Part shown: in pieces, positions 52,401 to 63,759 of the stretch
How positions within the stretch are numbered: position 1 is the stretch's first letter
Layout: each line of letters begins with the position of its first letter
Translations under genes and position numbers: made by a program
Notes under the pieces: model-generated
Databases searched by the model: none
Seen by the model: only the letters and a program-made list of their open reading frames with translations
Told to the model about the DNA's origin: nothing
Source of the DNA: Chelydra serpentina
Lineage: Eukaryota; Chordata; Testudines; Chelydridae
Reading direction: 5' to 3'
DNA length: 64,000 nt
NCBI GenBank assembly: GCA_037349315.1
Contig: JBAIAC010000154.1
Location: 1-64,000 of the forward strand

Positions 52401-52681
52401 TATGCTGGGAAGAGCTGGGGATATGACGGGAAAGGGTCTGTCTGAATTATCAAGGCAGGAAATGGACAACAATCTCCAGCAACATCATTCACCACAAACA
52501 CACTCTCATCATGCTCCAGCCAGCAGGGGAATGAGCAGGAATTCTTGCTGTTCAGCCATGGACACACTTACACAATGGCACGGCAGTGAGTGTGTTGTGG
52601 AAGCTGGTCTGAGGAAACAATAGGAAACGATCACTCAGTGAGAACAGAACTAGAGTGTAATGAGAAAACTACATTAAGCTA

Positions 52682-52763
52682 GTAGTTGTGGCCGAGTGGT
52701 TAAGGTGCTGGACTAGAAATCCATTGGGGTTTTCCTGCACAGGTTCGAATCCTGTCCACTACG
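52682..52763 (+). tRNA. tRNA-Ser(AGA), copy 2
   Basis: 82 nt; acceptor GTAGTTG/CCACTAC has one mismatch, box A GTGGCCGAGTGG is consensus, loop CTAGAAA gives AGA, long variable arm, box B GGTTCGAATCC. Pair 27-43 is mismatched. No T-run soon after. Of the three Ser copies it has the best box A. Confidence 0.85.
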
Positions 52764-52837
52764 GAGCAACTTGTGGTTCTTTAGTTTCAGGCCCTGAGCA
52801 TCCCTTGTGTCAAGGGGAGCTGGGTCTTGTCTCACTC

Positions 52838-52925
52838 TCAGGCTGTGCCCATTAGAACATCTAATCTGACCCCCTGCATCTCACAGGCCTCCTGTGAACC
52901 ACAATAGGCAAACACATTCCAGAAA
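52838..52925 (-). mobile_element. CR1 3' end fragment
   Basis: ACATCTAATCTGACCCCCTG and ATCTCACAGGCCTCCTGTG match the CR1 type at 43,235 in reverse. Confidence 0.65.
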
Positions 52926-53129
52926 GGCCTTGCTAGGTATAGGACTTTGCCTTTGGCTCTGGTCAAACTCGTTTCCTTTGAATGGGCCCAGCTTGCCGAA
53001 TGAGCCAGATCGCTCAATATCACTGCCCTCTCCTCATCAGTAATTACCACTCTGCCGGTATTTTGTCACACGCCAATCTTATCAGCAGTGATTGGATGTT
53101 ATCTCCCAATTCATGGATAAAAATTATTT

Positions 53130-54420
53130 TAAAAAATTAGTCCTTGAGAGCTTCTTCAGACCCTTAGTCCCCAGGACCTGCTCCCACAGCACAGTGAGGA
53201 AAGGCCGTCCAGCCCTGCTGGTCCATAGGGGATAAGCACAGAACAAACACGCCTTTAGGAGCTGTGTTGTCCATGGACAACATGTGGGGGTCAGCAGCTT
53301 ACAAATGCATGACAGACCTGTAGGATAGACAGGTCCCAACATGCTAGGGCCTGGGTTATACAGGAAGTGCGACTGGATGCACATAATGGTCCTTTCTTAC
53401 CTTAACATCTGTCAATCTCTACAATTAATGCAGAGAAGCAGCAAAATTCGTCACACATGTGACTGGTTATGACTTATTTACTTGGTCTTAAAAGAGAACA
53501 AGGACCCGAGTCTCCTCCCTGTCAATAACTCCCTGCTCAGCCAATCCGGGTACAGACTGAGGGGTGGGAGGCTGAGGGTTCTCTCCAGAGAGCCCAAAGG
53601 ATGGCCCAGGTCACCGGTGGGGTCACTGTCCGAGCACTATTTCAGCCCCACATTTTTGGGTAGACCGCCCACAATGGGAACTGCCGAGCACCCCCCACCA
53701 GACACACACACACCCCTACACCTCTCCTGGTGGTGGGAGGGGAACAGGGGAAAGGACAAAAGAAGTAAGAGATGAAGAGAAAGGAGGGAGGGATGGAGGA
53801 AAAGGTCAAACAAACAGCACAAACCCTAATGTCCCTAGTGATTCTGAGGGACAAAATCCCAAGTGGGGAATAAAATTCTGCCACCTGAAGCTACTGTTTT
53901 CCATGCCTAGAATTCAGCTGGCACCAGATGGATCAGACTGAACAGGTTCCAAACCTCTCGGAGGCTCTTACCTTCTAACCAGGGACGTCTGTTTTCTAGG
54001 AAAGTCCGTAAAAGGAAAGGAGAAAACTCCAAAGAGGTTCCTCCTGGCGCTCACGTACGTGAACCCTAATACTCTCTCAGTCCTCCGAGAGAGACCTCGA
54101 CAAGGAGACTTGCTGAAGCAAAGCCACGGGGGTCTCCGAGGTTTCCCTGGCCCTGCGCCCCTGGCCTGGCCTGGCTGATGTCAGCATCTCTCTGTGAGGT
54201 CACCGCCTCCCACCACCTTTGACCAATAGGCTGAGGTCCTGCAAAAGGCCTTTGTGATGTCACTGCCACACCCACCCCTCCCCTGCAGTGCTAATGTCCT
54301 GCCGCTGGCCAGACACTTGGGAGGTTTGAGCTACTCCCTGTGGATCACCCCACTCAATGAGTGTTCATTCTAGGAAGCAAGCCGGCTAGACAGGAAAACA
54401 TCAGGGGCTGCTCCCAATGC
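53130..54420 (-). repeat. Inverted duplication P1, right arm
   Basis: Reverse-complement copy of 43,480-45,070, lacking about 355 bp that include the MIR. The inverted CCAAT box (54,223-54,227), TGATGTCA (54,255-54,262) and splice donor are retained. Confidence 0.85.
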
Positions 54421-54434
54421 TACACTCAGTTTTT

Positions 54435-54770
54435 CAGAAATTAGTAGACTTTATGGCCAGAAGAGACCATTAGAGCATCTAATCTGACCCCCCGCATCTC
54501 ACAGGCCTCCTGTGTACCACAAGAGCTACTTGTTGGCAAACACATTCCAGAAAGGCATCTAGTCTTCATTAAATGACATCAAGAGATGGAGAATCCACCA
54601 CTTCCCTTGTTCCTGTGGTGAATCATCCTCGCTGTGGAATATTTCTGCCTTATTTGTAATTTGTCTCTTTTTACTTTCCAGCCATTGGGTCTTGTTATGT
54701 CTTTCTCTGCTAGATTAAAGAGCCCTTTAATACCCAATATTTTCCTCTCCATTAAGGAACTTCAACACTG
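54435..54770 (-). mobile_element. CR1 3' region fragment
   Basis: GACTTTATGGCCAGAAGAGA and TTTCCAGCCATTGGGTCTTG are parts of a CR1 3' region on the minus strand. Its end overlaps the P1 arm junction. Confidence 0.7.
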
Positions 54771-54793
54771 AGGATGTAGCATGGGGTCACCAT

Positions 54794-54867
54794 CATCCCT
54801 GGGTGGGCTCGAACCACCAGTCTTTCAGTTAACAGCCCAACGCGCTGACCCATTGCGCCACAGAGAC
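54794..54867 (-). tRNA. tRNA-Asn(GTT), second copy
   Basis: 74 nt on the minus strand. Box A GTGGCGCAATGG, loop CTGTTAA and box B GGTTCGAGCCC are intact. The anticodon stem TTGGG/CTGAA has one G-G mismatch and a G-T pair, and no T-run follows. It may be weaker than the copy at 42,072. Confidence 0.75.
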
Positions 54868-54991
54868 ACACAGACACAAGTCTGCTGTTACCAAGGCTGC
54901 TGCTGAGCAACCAGCGCCTCTGCCTGCCAGCGCTAGAGCTCACAAGGCGCTAGGCCGGATGCTGGAGGCTGGCTGTGGGGGTTGAAGACCC

Positions 54992-55063
54992 AGCAGAGGG
55001 GCGCAGTGGAAGCATGCTGGGCCCGTAACCCCGACATTGATGGATCAGAGCCATCCTATGCTA
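54992..55063 (+). pseudogene. tRNA-iMet-like pseudogene
   Basis: 72 nt with iMet outline. The anticodon CAT is CGT here (GGGCCCGTAACC) and the 3' side of the stem is lost (CCCGACATT). Box B has GATCAGAGCC. It mirrors 41,882-41,953. Confidence 0.7.
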
Positions 55064-55164
55064 GGCATGTGCTTCTTTCATTTGCTCTGGGCCTTCAAGC
55101 GAGGTGGTGACCAGAAGAGGTGGGATAAAAGTAAGAGGCAGGCCTGTGCATGGTGAGGGCCTCC

Positions 55165-55672
55165 AGTCCCATAGACTTTAAGGTCAGAAGGGACCATTAT
55201 GATCATCTAGTCTGACATCCTGCACAATGCAGGCCACAGAATCTCACCCACCCACTCCTGGAATAATCCTCTCAGCTACTGAAGTCCTCAAATCATGGTT
55301 TAAAGACTTCAAGATGCAGAGAATCCTCCAGTAAGTGACCCGTGCCCCATGCTGCAGAGGAAGGAAAAAAACCTCCAGGCCTCTGCCGATCTACCCTGGA
55401 GGAACATTCCTTCCTGACCCCAAATGTGGCGATCAGCTGAACCCTGAGCATGTGGGCAAGACTCACCAGCCAGATACCCAGGAAAAAGTTCTCTGTAGTA
55501 ACTTCTAACATCCCACCATTGGTCCTATTTACCACTGATAATGAAAGGTCAGTTAATTGCCAAGTTCATGTTATCCCATCAAACCATCCCCTCCATAAAT
55601 GTATCTAGCTTAATCTTGAAGCCAGATAGGTCTTTTGCCCCGACTGCTTCCCTTGGAAGGCAGTTCTTCTGA
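55165..55672 (-). mobile_element. CR1 LINE fragment
   Basis: About 500 bp beginning ATAGACTTTAAGGTCAGAAG and containing CTGCAGAGGAAGGAAAAAAA, the minus-strand 3' region of a turtle CR1. The RT is not included. Confidence 0.75.
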
Positions 55673-55698
55673 CAGTAGCCAATACCAGGTGCCTTAAA

Positions 55699-55772
55699 AG
55701 CCACCACTGGGAGTTGAACCTAGGATCTCTTGTTTACAAAACAGGTGTTTTATCTAGCTAAGCCATGGTGCC
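55699..55772 (-). pseudogene. tRNA-Thr(TGT)-like, decayed
   Basis: 74 nt on the minus strand. Loop TTTGTAA gives TGT, but the stem CCTGT/ACAAG is mismatched, the acceptor has GGTGGCT against GGCACCA, and box B is GGTTCAACTCC. TTTT follows directly. Its flank to about 56,110 repeats that of the other tRNA-Thr loci. Confidence 0.65.
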
Positions 55773-56109
55773 TGCCCATGGCTGAGGGATGGGGTCTGCC
55801 CACACCTGATTCCCTGCCAGACCCGACCTGGGCCTGACAAGCGTTGCTTGTGTTTGGATTCTGCAAAGCAGAGGAGCAGGTGATGTTTTCCTTGCAAGCT
55901 CTGTGTGTGTGAATCCTTGGCCAGGTCTGCACTACAAAGTTATTGCAGCATCATTATATTGCTCAGGTGTGTGAAAAACACACGACGCTCCCTCAGTCGC
56001 CTCCTTTTGGCTGGTGCACACACGGCAACGCCACGTCTGGCAACAAAACTGCCCTCTGTTGGCGACAAAATAAAAACACCTCGATGAGAGGCCTGGAGCT
56101 TTTTGCAGC

Positions 56110-57040
56110 AAACTGAGAGTGACACATACCCAGCCCCCCACACCCCAGTCCTGACTCCTGCACCCCCCTCAGACCCCATCCCCCAGTCCTGACTCCAGCA
56201 CCCCCCCACATCCCCACCCCCAGCACCAAACAGGAGCTCCTGTACACCCGTCCCAGATTCCTACCTGCCCCCCTCGCACCAAAGGGGAGCTGCCCCAGGT
56301 CAGTGCTCCACACCCCAACCTCCTGCCCCAACCCTGAGCCCCATCCCTCACCCTGGCTCCTGGACAGACCCTGCACCCCAACCCCCAATCTGCTCCTGCC
56401 CCCGAATTCCCTCCCAGACCCTGCACCCCCAGCCCTGTGCTCAGTGCACCCCCACCCTCAGCTCAGTGCAGAGAGAGACGCAGAGAATGGGCTAGAACCA
56501 GGGAGAAGGTAGGTACCCGCTCCATGTGGGCAGGGGTGGGGAGGGGGATCCTGTTTACCCCTCCCCAGCTCTTCTGCTCTTTCAGTTTACCCCCAGCCCC
56601 TCCCTTGCTCCAGGGACCAACCCTAGCTCCCGCCCCGCTGTGTTATTGACCCGGCCCCTGCCTTGGTCCAGTCAGCAGGGACTAATCCTCCCCCGATGTC
56701 CCACTGTGCTCATCTGGCCCCAGGCCCCTGCCTCGCTCCAGCTGGGGACCAATCCTTCCCCCCAATACCCCACCGTGCTCTTGCCCCTGGCCCCTTCATT
56801 CCACAGTGGGGCCCAGAAATATGTTTGGTGCCAGGCCCACAAAAACTAACCCAGCCCTGGATACCAGACTGCGATGGGGATTGCATCGTCCTTTATTTCT
56901 ATTTCCAATGGCATTTCTGTCTGTGGTTTTGTTTTTCTCTGTCGAACGGTGTTTTCTCCTGGATCCAATATTTAACTAGAAAAAGCCTTTTTTGCCTTTG
57001 TTTTACGTGCTCGCTCTTGTGGTGGAAGGGGGCAGCTACA
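56110..57040. other. C-rich repeat, then no gene seen
   Basis: 56,110-56,500 is degenerate CACCCC/CCCAGTCCTGACTCC sequence of the type at 51.7 kb. 56,500-57,040 has domain-free frames only. Confidence 0.45.
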
Positions 57041-57048
57041 CTCCCTAA

Positions 57049-57114
57049 ACTGGGCTAGCTCAGTCAGTAGAGCATCAAGCTCTTAGTCGGGGGTTCAAGC
57101 CCCATGTCTGGGCT
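57049..57114 (+). pseudogene. tRNA-Lys(CTT) relic with deletion
   Basis: The 5' half (CTGGGCTAGCTCAGTCAGTA, GAGCATCAAGCTCTTAGTC) matches tRNA-Lys-CTT. About seven nt are missing between anticodon and T-arm, so the 3' stem strand and variable loop are lost. TTCAAGCCCC remains from box B. Confidence 0.75.
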
Positions 57115-57119
57115 CTCAG

Positions 57120-58285
57120 CTTTATAAGTTGCCTTGTGTGCCAGGAGCCAAATGATTCCTGGTCACGTCCAGAGCGCTCAGGGGAGGAGGTGAGCTGGGG
57201 TGGGGACCGGTTCCTCTGTCCTCCCCCCAAGGGGTACATCCTGCAGCCCTACCCCCCCCCGCCCCAGATCACCTCCGTTCCGCCTCTGCCTCCTCCCTTG
57301 AGTGCACCACCACTTCTCCCCCTCCCTCCCTCCCTCCCTCCTTGCGCACGGCAAGCCTGGGAGGGAGGGCGGTGGAGGGGAAATGTGGCACACCGACGGG
57401 AGGGGGGAGAGATTTGGGGAAGGGGTTGGAATGGGGGTGGGGCCAGGGGAGGAGTTGGGGTGGGGGCAGGGGACGAGAGCACCCACCGGCGCCTGCTAAA
57501 GTCGAGTCGGTGCCTGTGGAAAGCCCTGGCTCAGGCTAGAGACACAGGGAGGTTTTGCTGTTCATGGAGCAAAGGAAATTGTGTCTGTGTGTGAAATGGA
57601 GGGAAACGAAACACCCACCCGATGACACAAGGCCCGAAGGCACGAGGGTGAAGGAATCAGGCTGAGGAATGACTGAAGTGGACTCACCTGGGATTGAAAT
57701 GACATTTGTTTCTGTCAAGTCGTGAGGAATGTGGCATTAATTCACATGTGGGGTTGAGGCTTTTTTAGCTCCTTGTAAAAACTTGAACTGGATTTCCCAG
57801 AAGGGAGAAAGGGAAAGTCCTGGAGCTGCCTTTAGTCCCTGGCTGGGGTCTCCTGGGCAGTGGAAAACGTCCCTTGTTTGCTGATGACAAGGGGATCGTG
57901 GAGAGCTCCGATGTCCCTCGGTGGGGATATGACGGGAAAGAGACTGTCTGAATTATCAAGGCAGGAAATGGACAACAATCTACAGCAACGTCACTAACGG
58001 GAAACTGCGGAATTGGAATTAATATGCAAACTAGATACCATTACCTTAGGCTTGAATATTGACTGTGAATGGCTCGGTCATTACGGTAATTGAATTTATT
58101 TCCCCTCCTTAACACCTTTGTGTCAACTGTCTGCAATGGGCCATGTTGATTATCACTTCAAAAGTTTCTTTCCTACTGATAACAGCCCCTTTCAACTAAT
58201 TAGCCTCATAACGTTGATATAGACCCTCCCACCTTTTCATGTTTCTCAGAATGTATAAATATCTGCTTACTGTACGTTCCATTCC
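57120..58285. other. No gene seen
   Basis: A GC-rich G-run tract at 57,350-57,480 and AT-rich sequence after 57,950 show no RNA gene, domain or recognised transposon. Confidence 0.4.
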
Positions 58286-58370
58286 ATGCGTCTGATGAAG
58301 TGGGTTCTTAACCTATGAAAGCTTCTGCTGAAATAAATTTGTTAGTCTCTAAGGTGCCACAAGTATTTTT
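58285..58370 (+). repeat. 3' tail of an interspersed repeat, Penelope-like
   Basis: Direct copy of 39,070-39,165 with continuous flanks on the left (CTGATGAAGTGGGTTC). It shows the sequence before the retroelement LTR joined it at 39,069. Confidence 0.5.
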
Positions 58371-58575
58371 CTTATTTTCTTTTTATTAACCACAAACACA
58401 CTCTCATCATGCTCCAGCCAGCAGGGAAATGAGCAGGAATTCTTGCTGTTCAGCCATGGACACACTTACACAATGGCACGGCAGTGAGTGTGTTGTGGAA
58501 GCTGGTCTGAGGAAACAATTGGAAATGATCACTCAGTGAGAACAGAACTAGAGTGTAGTGAGAAAACTGCCCAAA

Positions 58576-58657
58576 GTAGTTGTGGCTGAGTGGTTAAGGC
58601 AATGGGCTAGAAATCCATTGGGGTTTCCCTGCACAGGTTCGAATCCTGTCAACTACG
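58576..58657 (+). tRNA. tRNA-Ser(AGA), copy 3
   Basis: 82 nt; acceptor GTAGTTG/CAACTAC is perfect, anticodon stem ATGGG/TCCAT pairs with one G-T, loop CTAGAAA (AGA), box B GGTTCGAATCC; box A is GTGGCTGAGTGG. The best paired of the three Ser copies. No T-run within 30 nt. Confidence 0.85.
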
Positions 58658-58734
58658 GAGGAACTTGTGGTTCTTTAGTTTCAGTGCCTGAGCATCCTTG
58701 GTGTCAAGGGGAGCTCGGTCTTGTCTCACTCTCA

Positions 58735-59870
58735 GGCTGTGTCCACACTACAGAGTTATGCTGCTTTAGTTGAAGTGTTTTAATGAAACACTCTGCTCCT
58801 TGTGTCACCAGAGCGCATCCACTCTAGCAACTCTTGCATCACCCCAAAGAGCAGTGCACTGTGGGTAGCTATCGCAGTGCAACTGGCCGCAGGGGGCTTT
58901 GGGAGGGGTTTGCAATGGCTCATGGGCCGGTGCAGCATCACATGATGCAGGTTTCTCTGTCCCATTGTTCCATGGGCAGCCTACTAGATTGTCAGCTGCT
59001 TCTCCACTGCAGTGTGTGTGGCAGGGCAGAGAGTGTGTGTGTGTGTGTTGGGGAAGAGTGAGTGTGTCGCACGCTGTCTCTGAGCTCAGACAGCTGCTGG
59101 AAGCAGCCAGTCCTGAGGCAGGGGGAGGGGGACACCCCAGTAATGAGATAGGGGAAGCTTCCGCCCCCCAGCTCCGTGTTGGCCGTGCGGGGGAGCAGCA
59201 TCCCCCGGCAGTGATTTGCTCCTTGCTGCCGGATCAGAGCAGCAGGCTCAGCCGTCAGAACTTCCCGGAGCGATGAGAGGGGAGGGGCCCAGCCTCTGGA
59301 GCAGGAACGCAGGGCAGGGAGTTCCCGGCGGGCATTGTGGGATACTGGCGGAGGCCAGTTCTGGGGATATAGTGACCAGCAGCGTTTACACCAGGGGTCT
59401 CAAACTCAAATTACCACGAGGGCCGCATGAGGACTAGTGCATTGGCCCGAGGGCCTCATCACTGACCCCGCCCCCTCGCTGCCCCCGGCCCCGCCCCCAC
59501 TCCACCCCTTCCATTAGGCCCTGCCCCTTCTTCGTCCCTTCTCCGCCTCTGCCCCTGTGAGCCCGGCTTCCCGCTCCTCCCCCCTCCCTCCCTCCCAGAA
59601 ACCGCGAAGCTCTTCCCTGTGGCCCGCTGGGCTGCCCGTGCCCCCCCCGCCCCCTCCTTTTTTTTTTTACCCCCAGGCAGTTCCCGCTGCCAGTCCAACT
59701 GTCTGGCGGTGGGAACTGCCTGGGGGTAAAAAAATAATAATAATATATTTTTTTCAAGGGGTGGGCGTGGGGAGCCAGGTGGGCCGCAGGGAAGAGCTCC
59801 GTCAGCAGCATGCGGCCCGTGGGCCGTGTGTTTGAGACCCCTGGTTTACACTGACACTGTGTCACTCTAA
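58735..59870. other. Unclassified repeat region hosting a hAT element
   Basis: It starts GGCTGTGTCCACACTACAGA, a terminus common to turtle MITEs, and has a short GT microsatellite near 59,030. A hAT copy interrupts it at 59,392. No gene is seen. Confidence 0.4.
59392..59843. mobile_element. hAT transposon copy with perfect TSD
   Basis: 452 bp with inverted ends CAGGGGTCTCAAAC and GTTTGAGACCCCTG and GTTTACAC on both sides (59,384-59,391 and 59,844-59,851). The interior is GC-rich with CCGCCCCC runs and poly-T; no transposase remains. The 143-codon minus frame is a composition artefact. Confidence 0.95.
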
Positions 59871-60199
59871 GTTTGCTGCAAAAATCTCCAGGCCTCTCGT
59901 CGAGGTGATTTTATTTTCTCACCAAATCAGGGCAGTTTTGTCCCCAGACGTGGCATTGCCGTGTGTGCACCAGCCAAAAGGAGGCGACCGAGGGAGCGTT
60001 GTGTGTTTTCCACACGCCTGAGCAATAGAATGATACTGAAATAATGTAGTGCAGACCTGGCCAAGGATTCACACACACACAGCTTGCCAGGAAAACTTCC
60101 CCTGCTCCTCTGCTTTGCAGACTCCAATACAAGCAAAGGCCCAGGTGGGGTCGGGCAGAGAGTCAGGTGTGGGAAGTCACAAGGGGGTAGCTGTAGGTA

Positions 60200-60273
60200 G
60201 GCACCATGGCTTAGCTGGTTAAAGCACCTGTTTCGTAAACAGGCGATCCTGGGTTCAATTCCCAGTGGTGCCT
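60200..60273 (+). tRNA. tRNA-Thr(CGT)
   Basis: 74 nt. Acceptor GGCACCA/TGGTGCC and anticodon stem CCTGT/ACAGG are perfect, loop TTCGTAA gives CGT, box A TGGCTTAGCTGG, box B GGTTCAATTCC, TTTT about 12 nt downstream. Clearly the healthy Thr copy; the two relatives read TGT. Confidence 0.9.
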
Positions 60274-61254
60274 TGTTGAGTGGCTTTTGGGCACCTGCTA
60301 TTGGCTACTGTCGGAAGACAAAAAACAAACCTAGATGGGCCTTTGGTCTAGCCCAGTATGGCTGTTTTTATGGTTTAAATTACACTCCCAGGCACTGATA
60401 ACAGAGTTCCTGAAAGTTTGGGAGTTAAGAGCTGATAGGTCCGTGTTCCAGCCCCCTCCCAGACGACCCCTCCCTCTGGGACAGGGGCAGGTCTGACTCT
60501 CACACCAAATGGCTCCTTGTCGCTGCCGTAATCTGTGGGCAGCTCATTTAGTTTATGCCGAGGGTGGAGTCCTGCTTTGTGCACCGTGTCTGAGACTGAA
60601 AATCCTAAACCACCCTTTGAAATAACGGATGCAGCAGGACGTGTTATGGTCCCTGCCCCAAAGCAGACAGACCAATGGGGAACTGCCAGTGAGCCCAGGG
60701 TAATACTCCACGGCTGATTTCCCTTTGTCGCTTGCTAAGCTCCCTCCCAACCTCGTGGGGTCCCAGAGCCCGGCACTGAGCCTGAGCCGAGATGTCTACA
60801 CTGCAAATTTACCACCCCACAGCCCAGCCCTGGGAGCCTGAGCTGGCACGGGACAGCCCTGGGTGTTCATTGCAGTGTGGACATAGCCTAGCGTTACGTC
60901 TACACTGCCATTAACACACCCAAGTCACTGTTCTCAAACCCTGGCTCAGCTGATCCAGGCTTGTGGGGCTTGTGCTGCAGGGCTATAAAATTACAGTGTA
61001 GACGCTTGGGCTTGAGCCCAGCCTCTGAGATCCCATGAGGGGTGAGGGTCTCCGAGGCTGAGCTCCAGCCTGAGCCAAATGTCCACACTGCAGCTTTTAG
61101 CCCCACAACCTGAGACCGAGACGTCCCAGTCAGACGATCCAGGCCAGCCGGGCCGCAGGGATTTTCTCACAGTATAGATGCACTGAGGGACGTGTTTGCT
61201 AGGTTCTTATGCATTTGCACAGGAAAATGTTGAGTGTTTCCATTTATTTCAGGC

Positions 61255-61377
61255 TAGGGTGACCATATGTCCCGATTTTATAGGGACAGTTCCGATTTTG
61301 GGGTCTTTTTCTTATATAGGCTTCTATTACCCCCCACCCCCGTTCCAACTTTTCACATTTGCTGTCTGGTCACCCTA
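61255..61377. mobile_element. hAT-type MITE with TSD and empty site
   Basis: 123 bp, TAGGGTGACCA...GGTCACCCTA, flanked by TTTCAGGC on both sides (61,247-61,254 and 61,378-61,385). The mirror arm near 50,350 has a single TTTCAGGC and no MITE, so the insertion followed the inverted duplication. Confidence 0.95.
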
Positions 61378-61461
61378 TTTCAGGCATCTCCATTCGGTGG
61401 AACTCCTGAACGTCATGGAAATGGATATGCAAAAAATTTTGTTAAAGGATGGGGGTTTTTA

Positions 61462-61533
61462 ATGGGGCACTTGGACTTGAACCAAAGACCACTTGATCTG
61501 CAGACAAACACTCTACCACTGAGCTATACCCCC
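61462..61533 (-). tRNA. tRNA-Cys(GCA), inverted copy
   Basis: 72 nt on the minus strand with box A TAGCTCAGTGG and box B GGTTCAAGTCC. The anticodon GCA is kept, but stem pair 31-39 is T-T and pair 1-72 is G-A. A T6 run lies about 30 nt downstream. Borderline functional. Confidence 0.75.
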
Positions 61534-61974
61534 ATGAGGTGTGTAGTTGATTAAACATTATATAGACGTGTAAACAGAACAGCTTGCACACCCACTGACA
61601 GCTTCTCCCACTGACATAGCTACCGTCTTTCGGGGAGGTGGATTAACTACACGGACAGGACAGCTCTCTCCCATCCACTTAGAGCATCTTCTCTGCCCCA
61701 GTTCAGATCCTACACCCACCATCCCAGAGCCTGACCTTCCTGCCCCAATTAAGGAACCTCACTTTATGTTCATTCACTTCCCATTACTGATAATGGAGGA
61801 GGAGGGTGAGGAAGAAAAAAGAACAATGGGGGGAGATAGGAGAGATTTCTTGGATGGGTCCCACATCCCGCCCTCTGCACGTGTTGCCTCTGAAACGAGG
61901 GAAACTCGTGAGTTCAGGGCACAGCTGCACACCCAGGAGAAAGCCCAGCACGACATGCCCAGAGGGAAGGGGTG

Positions 61975-62047
61975 AGCTAGAGCCTGGCATCCATCCAGAA
62001 ACCTTCAGATCTTCAATCTCATCCACTCCCCACTGAGCTACTTGGGC
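61975..62047 (-). pseudogene. tRNA-Phe-like pseudogene, inverted copy
   Basis: Almost the same as 49,054-49,126, including the same defects, so the damage came before the inverted duplication. Confidence 0.7.
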
Positions 62048-62827
62048 AGCGACCAGGCCCCCCAAGAAGGGTTAATACACGTGCCACAGCTCATGCTGGG
62101 GAGATTGAAATCCTGATGTCACAAGGCAGGAGACTAGCAGTGGCCTTGGCCCCGGAGGAGCAGGCTGGGGCTGCCTGGATCCCAGTCACTCAAGCCAGCA
62201 CCTGCCCCCTCCCAAGCTGTCACTGGCACCCCCAGGTCGGGGAGACAGGAGCAGCGGTTCCCACGGGAACAAGTCCACCCACGGCTCGCAGGCAACTCCC
62301 AAGCCTGACACAGAAAAACATCTTGCCAGGAAGGAGCCCAGTGGGACTCCCCACGGCTACTTTTCCTCCCACCCAGATCCCCGCTGTTTCTCCTGGGCTG
62401 CAAGTAGCCACCCCTGGGAAGCCGAGGGGCAGGCACAGGATTCTACCTCCCAGCAGCCAACAGCACCTCCCCAGGCTTTGGCAGAACGAACGGTGGCGCT
62501 CGACTAACCCCACTGAGCCGCTTAGCTTCTGCCCTGCCTTCCTCAGCACGACCTTCCTCTTTTGCCCCATTCCCCCCTCACTTCCTCCTTTGGCGAGTGG
62601 GAAGAGCTGGGCTCTGTAGGCCAACCTCCAAGGGCAGAGGAGGCCAAGCCACAAGGCTCCAAGAGGTGACTGGCCGAGATCCTGCAGTTTTCCCCGGCTG
62701 ATGCCAAGGCGCTTTCTCAGCCCATTTCCCCACCCTCTGTCCTGCAGGGGTTGGGGTTATCCCAAGGACAGGCCAGTGACAGATGGAGGAGTGTCTTGCT
62801 GGACAGCTAGGGAAAAGGAAGCCATCA

Positions 62828-62900
62828 TGTTTCTGCCTGGTTTTGAACCAGGGGCCTTTTGCGTGTTAGGCAAACGTGATAACCACTACACCACAGAAAC
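62828..62900 (-). tRNA. tRNA-Val(AAC)
   Basis: 73 nt on the minus strand. Acceptor GTTTCTG/CAGAAAC, consensus box A TGGTGTAGTGG with A14 kept, loop CCTAACA (AAC), box B GGTTCAAAACC, TTTT shortly downstream. The best-preserved Val copy. Confidence 0.9.
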
Positions 62901-63177
62901 TCTGCCACAGGACCCTGCTCCTTCCCTTCAAACTCCATCCGCTTGGCTGGCGCTCGCCCTGGCACACACCACTGGGCGAACCTGGAGAAAGTGGTGGCAG
63001 CTCTTCGGTGGGTCGGCTGGTAGAGCAAAGAACATAGGGGGGCAGAGGCTTCAGGAGCCCACAGCGTTTGCCCATCTGGGGCATTGTGGCTGAGATCTCT
63101 GCTGGCCAGCGCCAGCGCTCGCAAGGCGCTAGTGTGGATGCTGGAGGCTGGGTGCTGGATGCTGGAGGCGGAAACCC

Positions 63178-63249
63178 AGCAGAGTGGTGCAGCGGCAGCG
63201 TGCTGGGCCCATAACCCAGAGCTCGATGGATCGAAACCATCCTCTGCTA
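63178..63249 (+). tRNA. Initiator tRNA-Met(CAT), best copy
   Basis: 72 nt. Acceptor AGCAGAG/CTCTGCT pairs fully, the GGG/CCC anticodon stem surrounds CAT, box B is GGATCGAAACC, and TTTTT follows at about 20 nt. The small deviation is GTGGTGCAGCGG in the D-arm. Likely functional. Confidence 0.9.
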
Positions 63250-63759
63250 GGCAGGTGCTTGTTTCTTTTTGCTCTGGGCCTGCAAGCGAGGGGGCGACCA
63301 GCAGAGCGCCAGGAGCCGAGGCCGTGAGGCAGGAGGTGGCTGAGGTGTGGGACTGCCAGGGAGCTCCCCGGCCCCTCTGGCTGCCTGGGCTGAAGGCGAG
63401 AGCCAGGCCTGTGCGTGAGGTCTGAGTGCCGGTGGCTCCCCCACTCCTCGGGAGGGTCTGTCCCAAGGCAGCGGCCCAGCCCCCCTCCAAGGGGGGTGCG
63501 TCCCACCAGCATTTCTTGCCCCGTTTGGGGAGGTTCAGCCTCCCCGAGCCCCTTGTAGCCGCCGCCCACGCGCAGTGTCACTGGTAGATCCGGGCAGAGG
63601 AGACTCGGGGGCCTGGGCTGGGAAATCCCTGGGTGAAACTGGCTGCCTGAGCCCAGCCCCTCTGCACTCAGGGGAGCGGTGAGAGGGGGAGGGGCTCAGG
63701 GAGTAAATCCTCCGAAACCTCCCCCCTGGGTTTGTAATGTCAGAGCCCAGCGAACAAGT

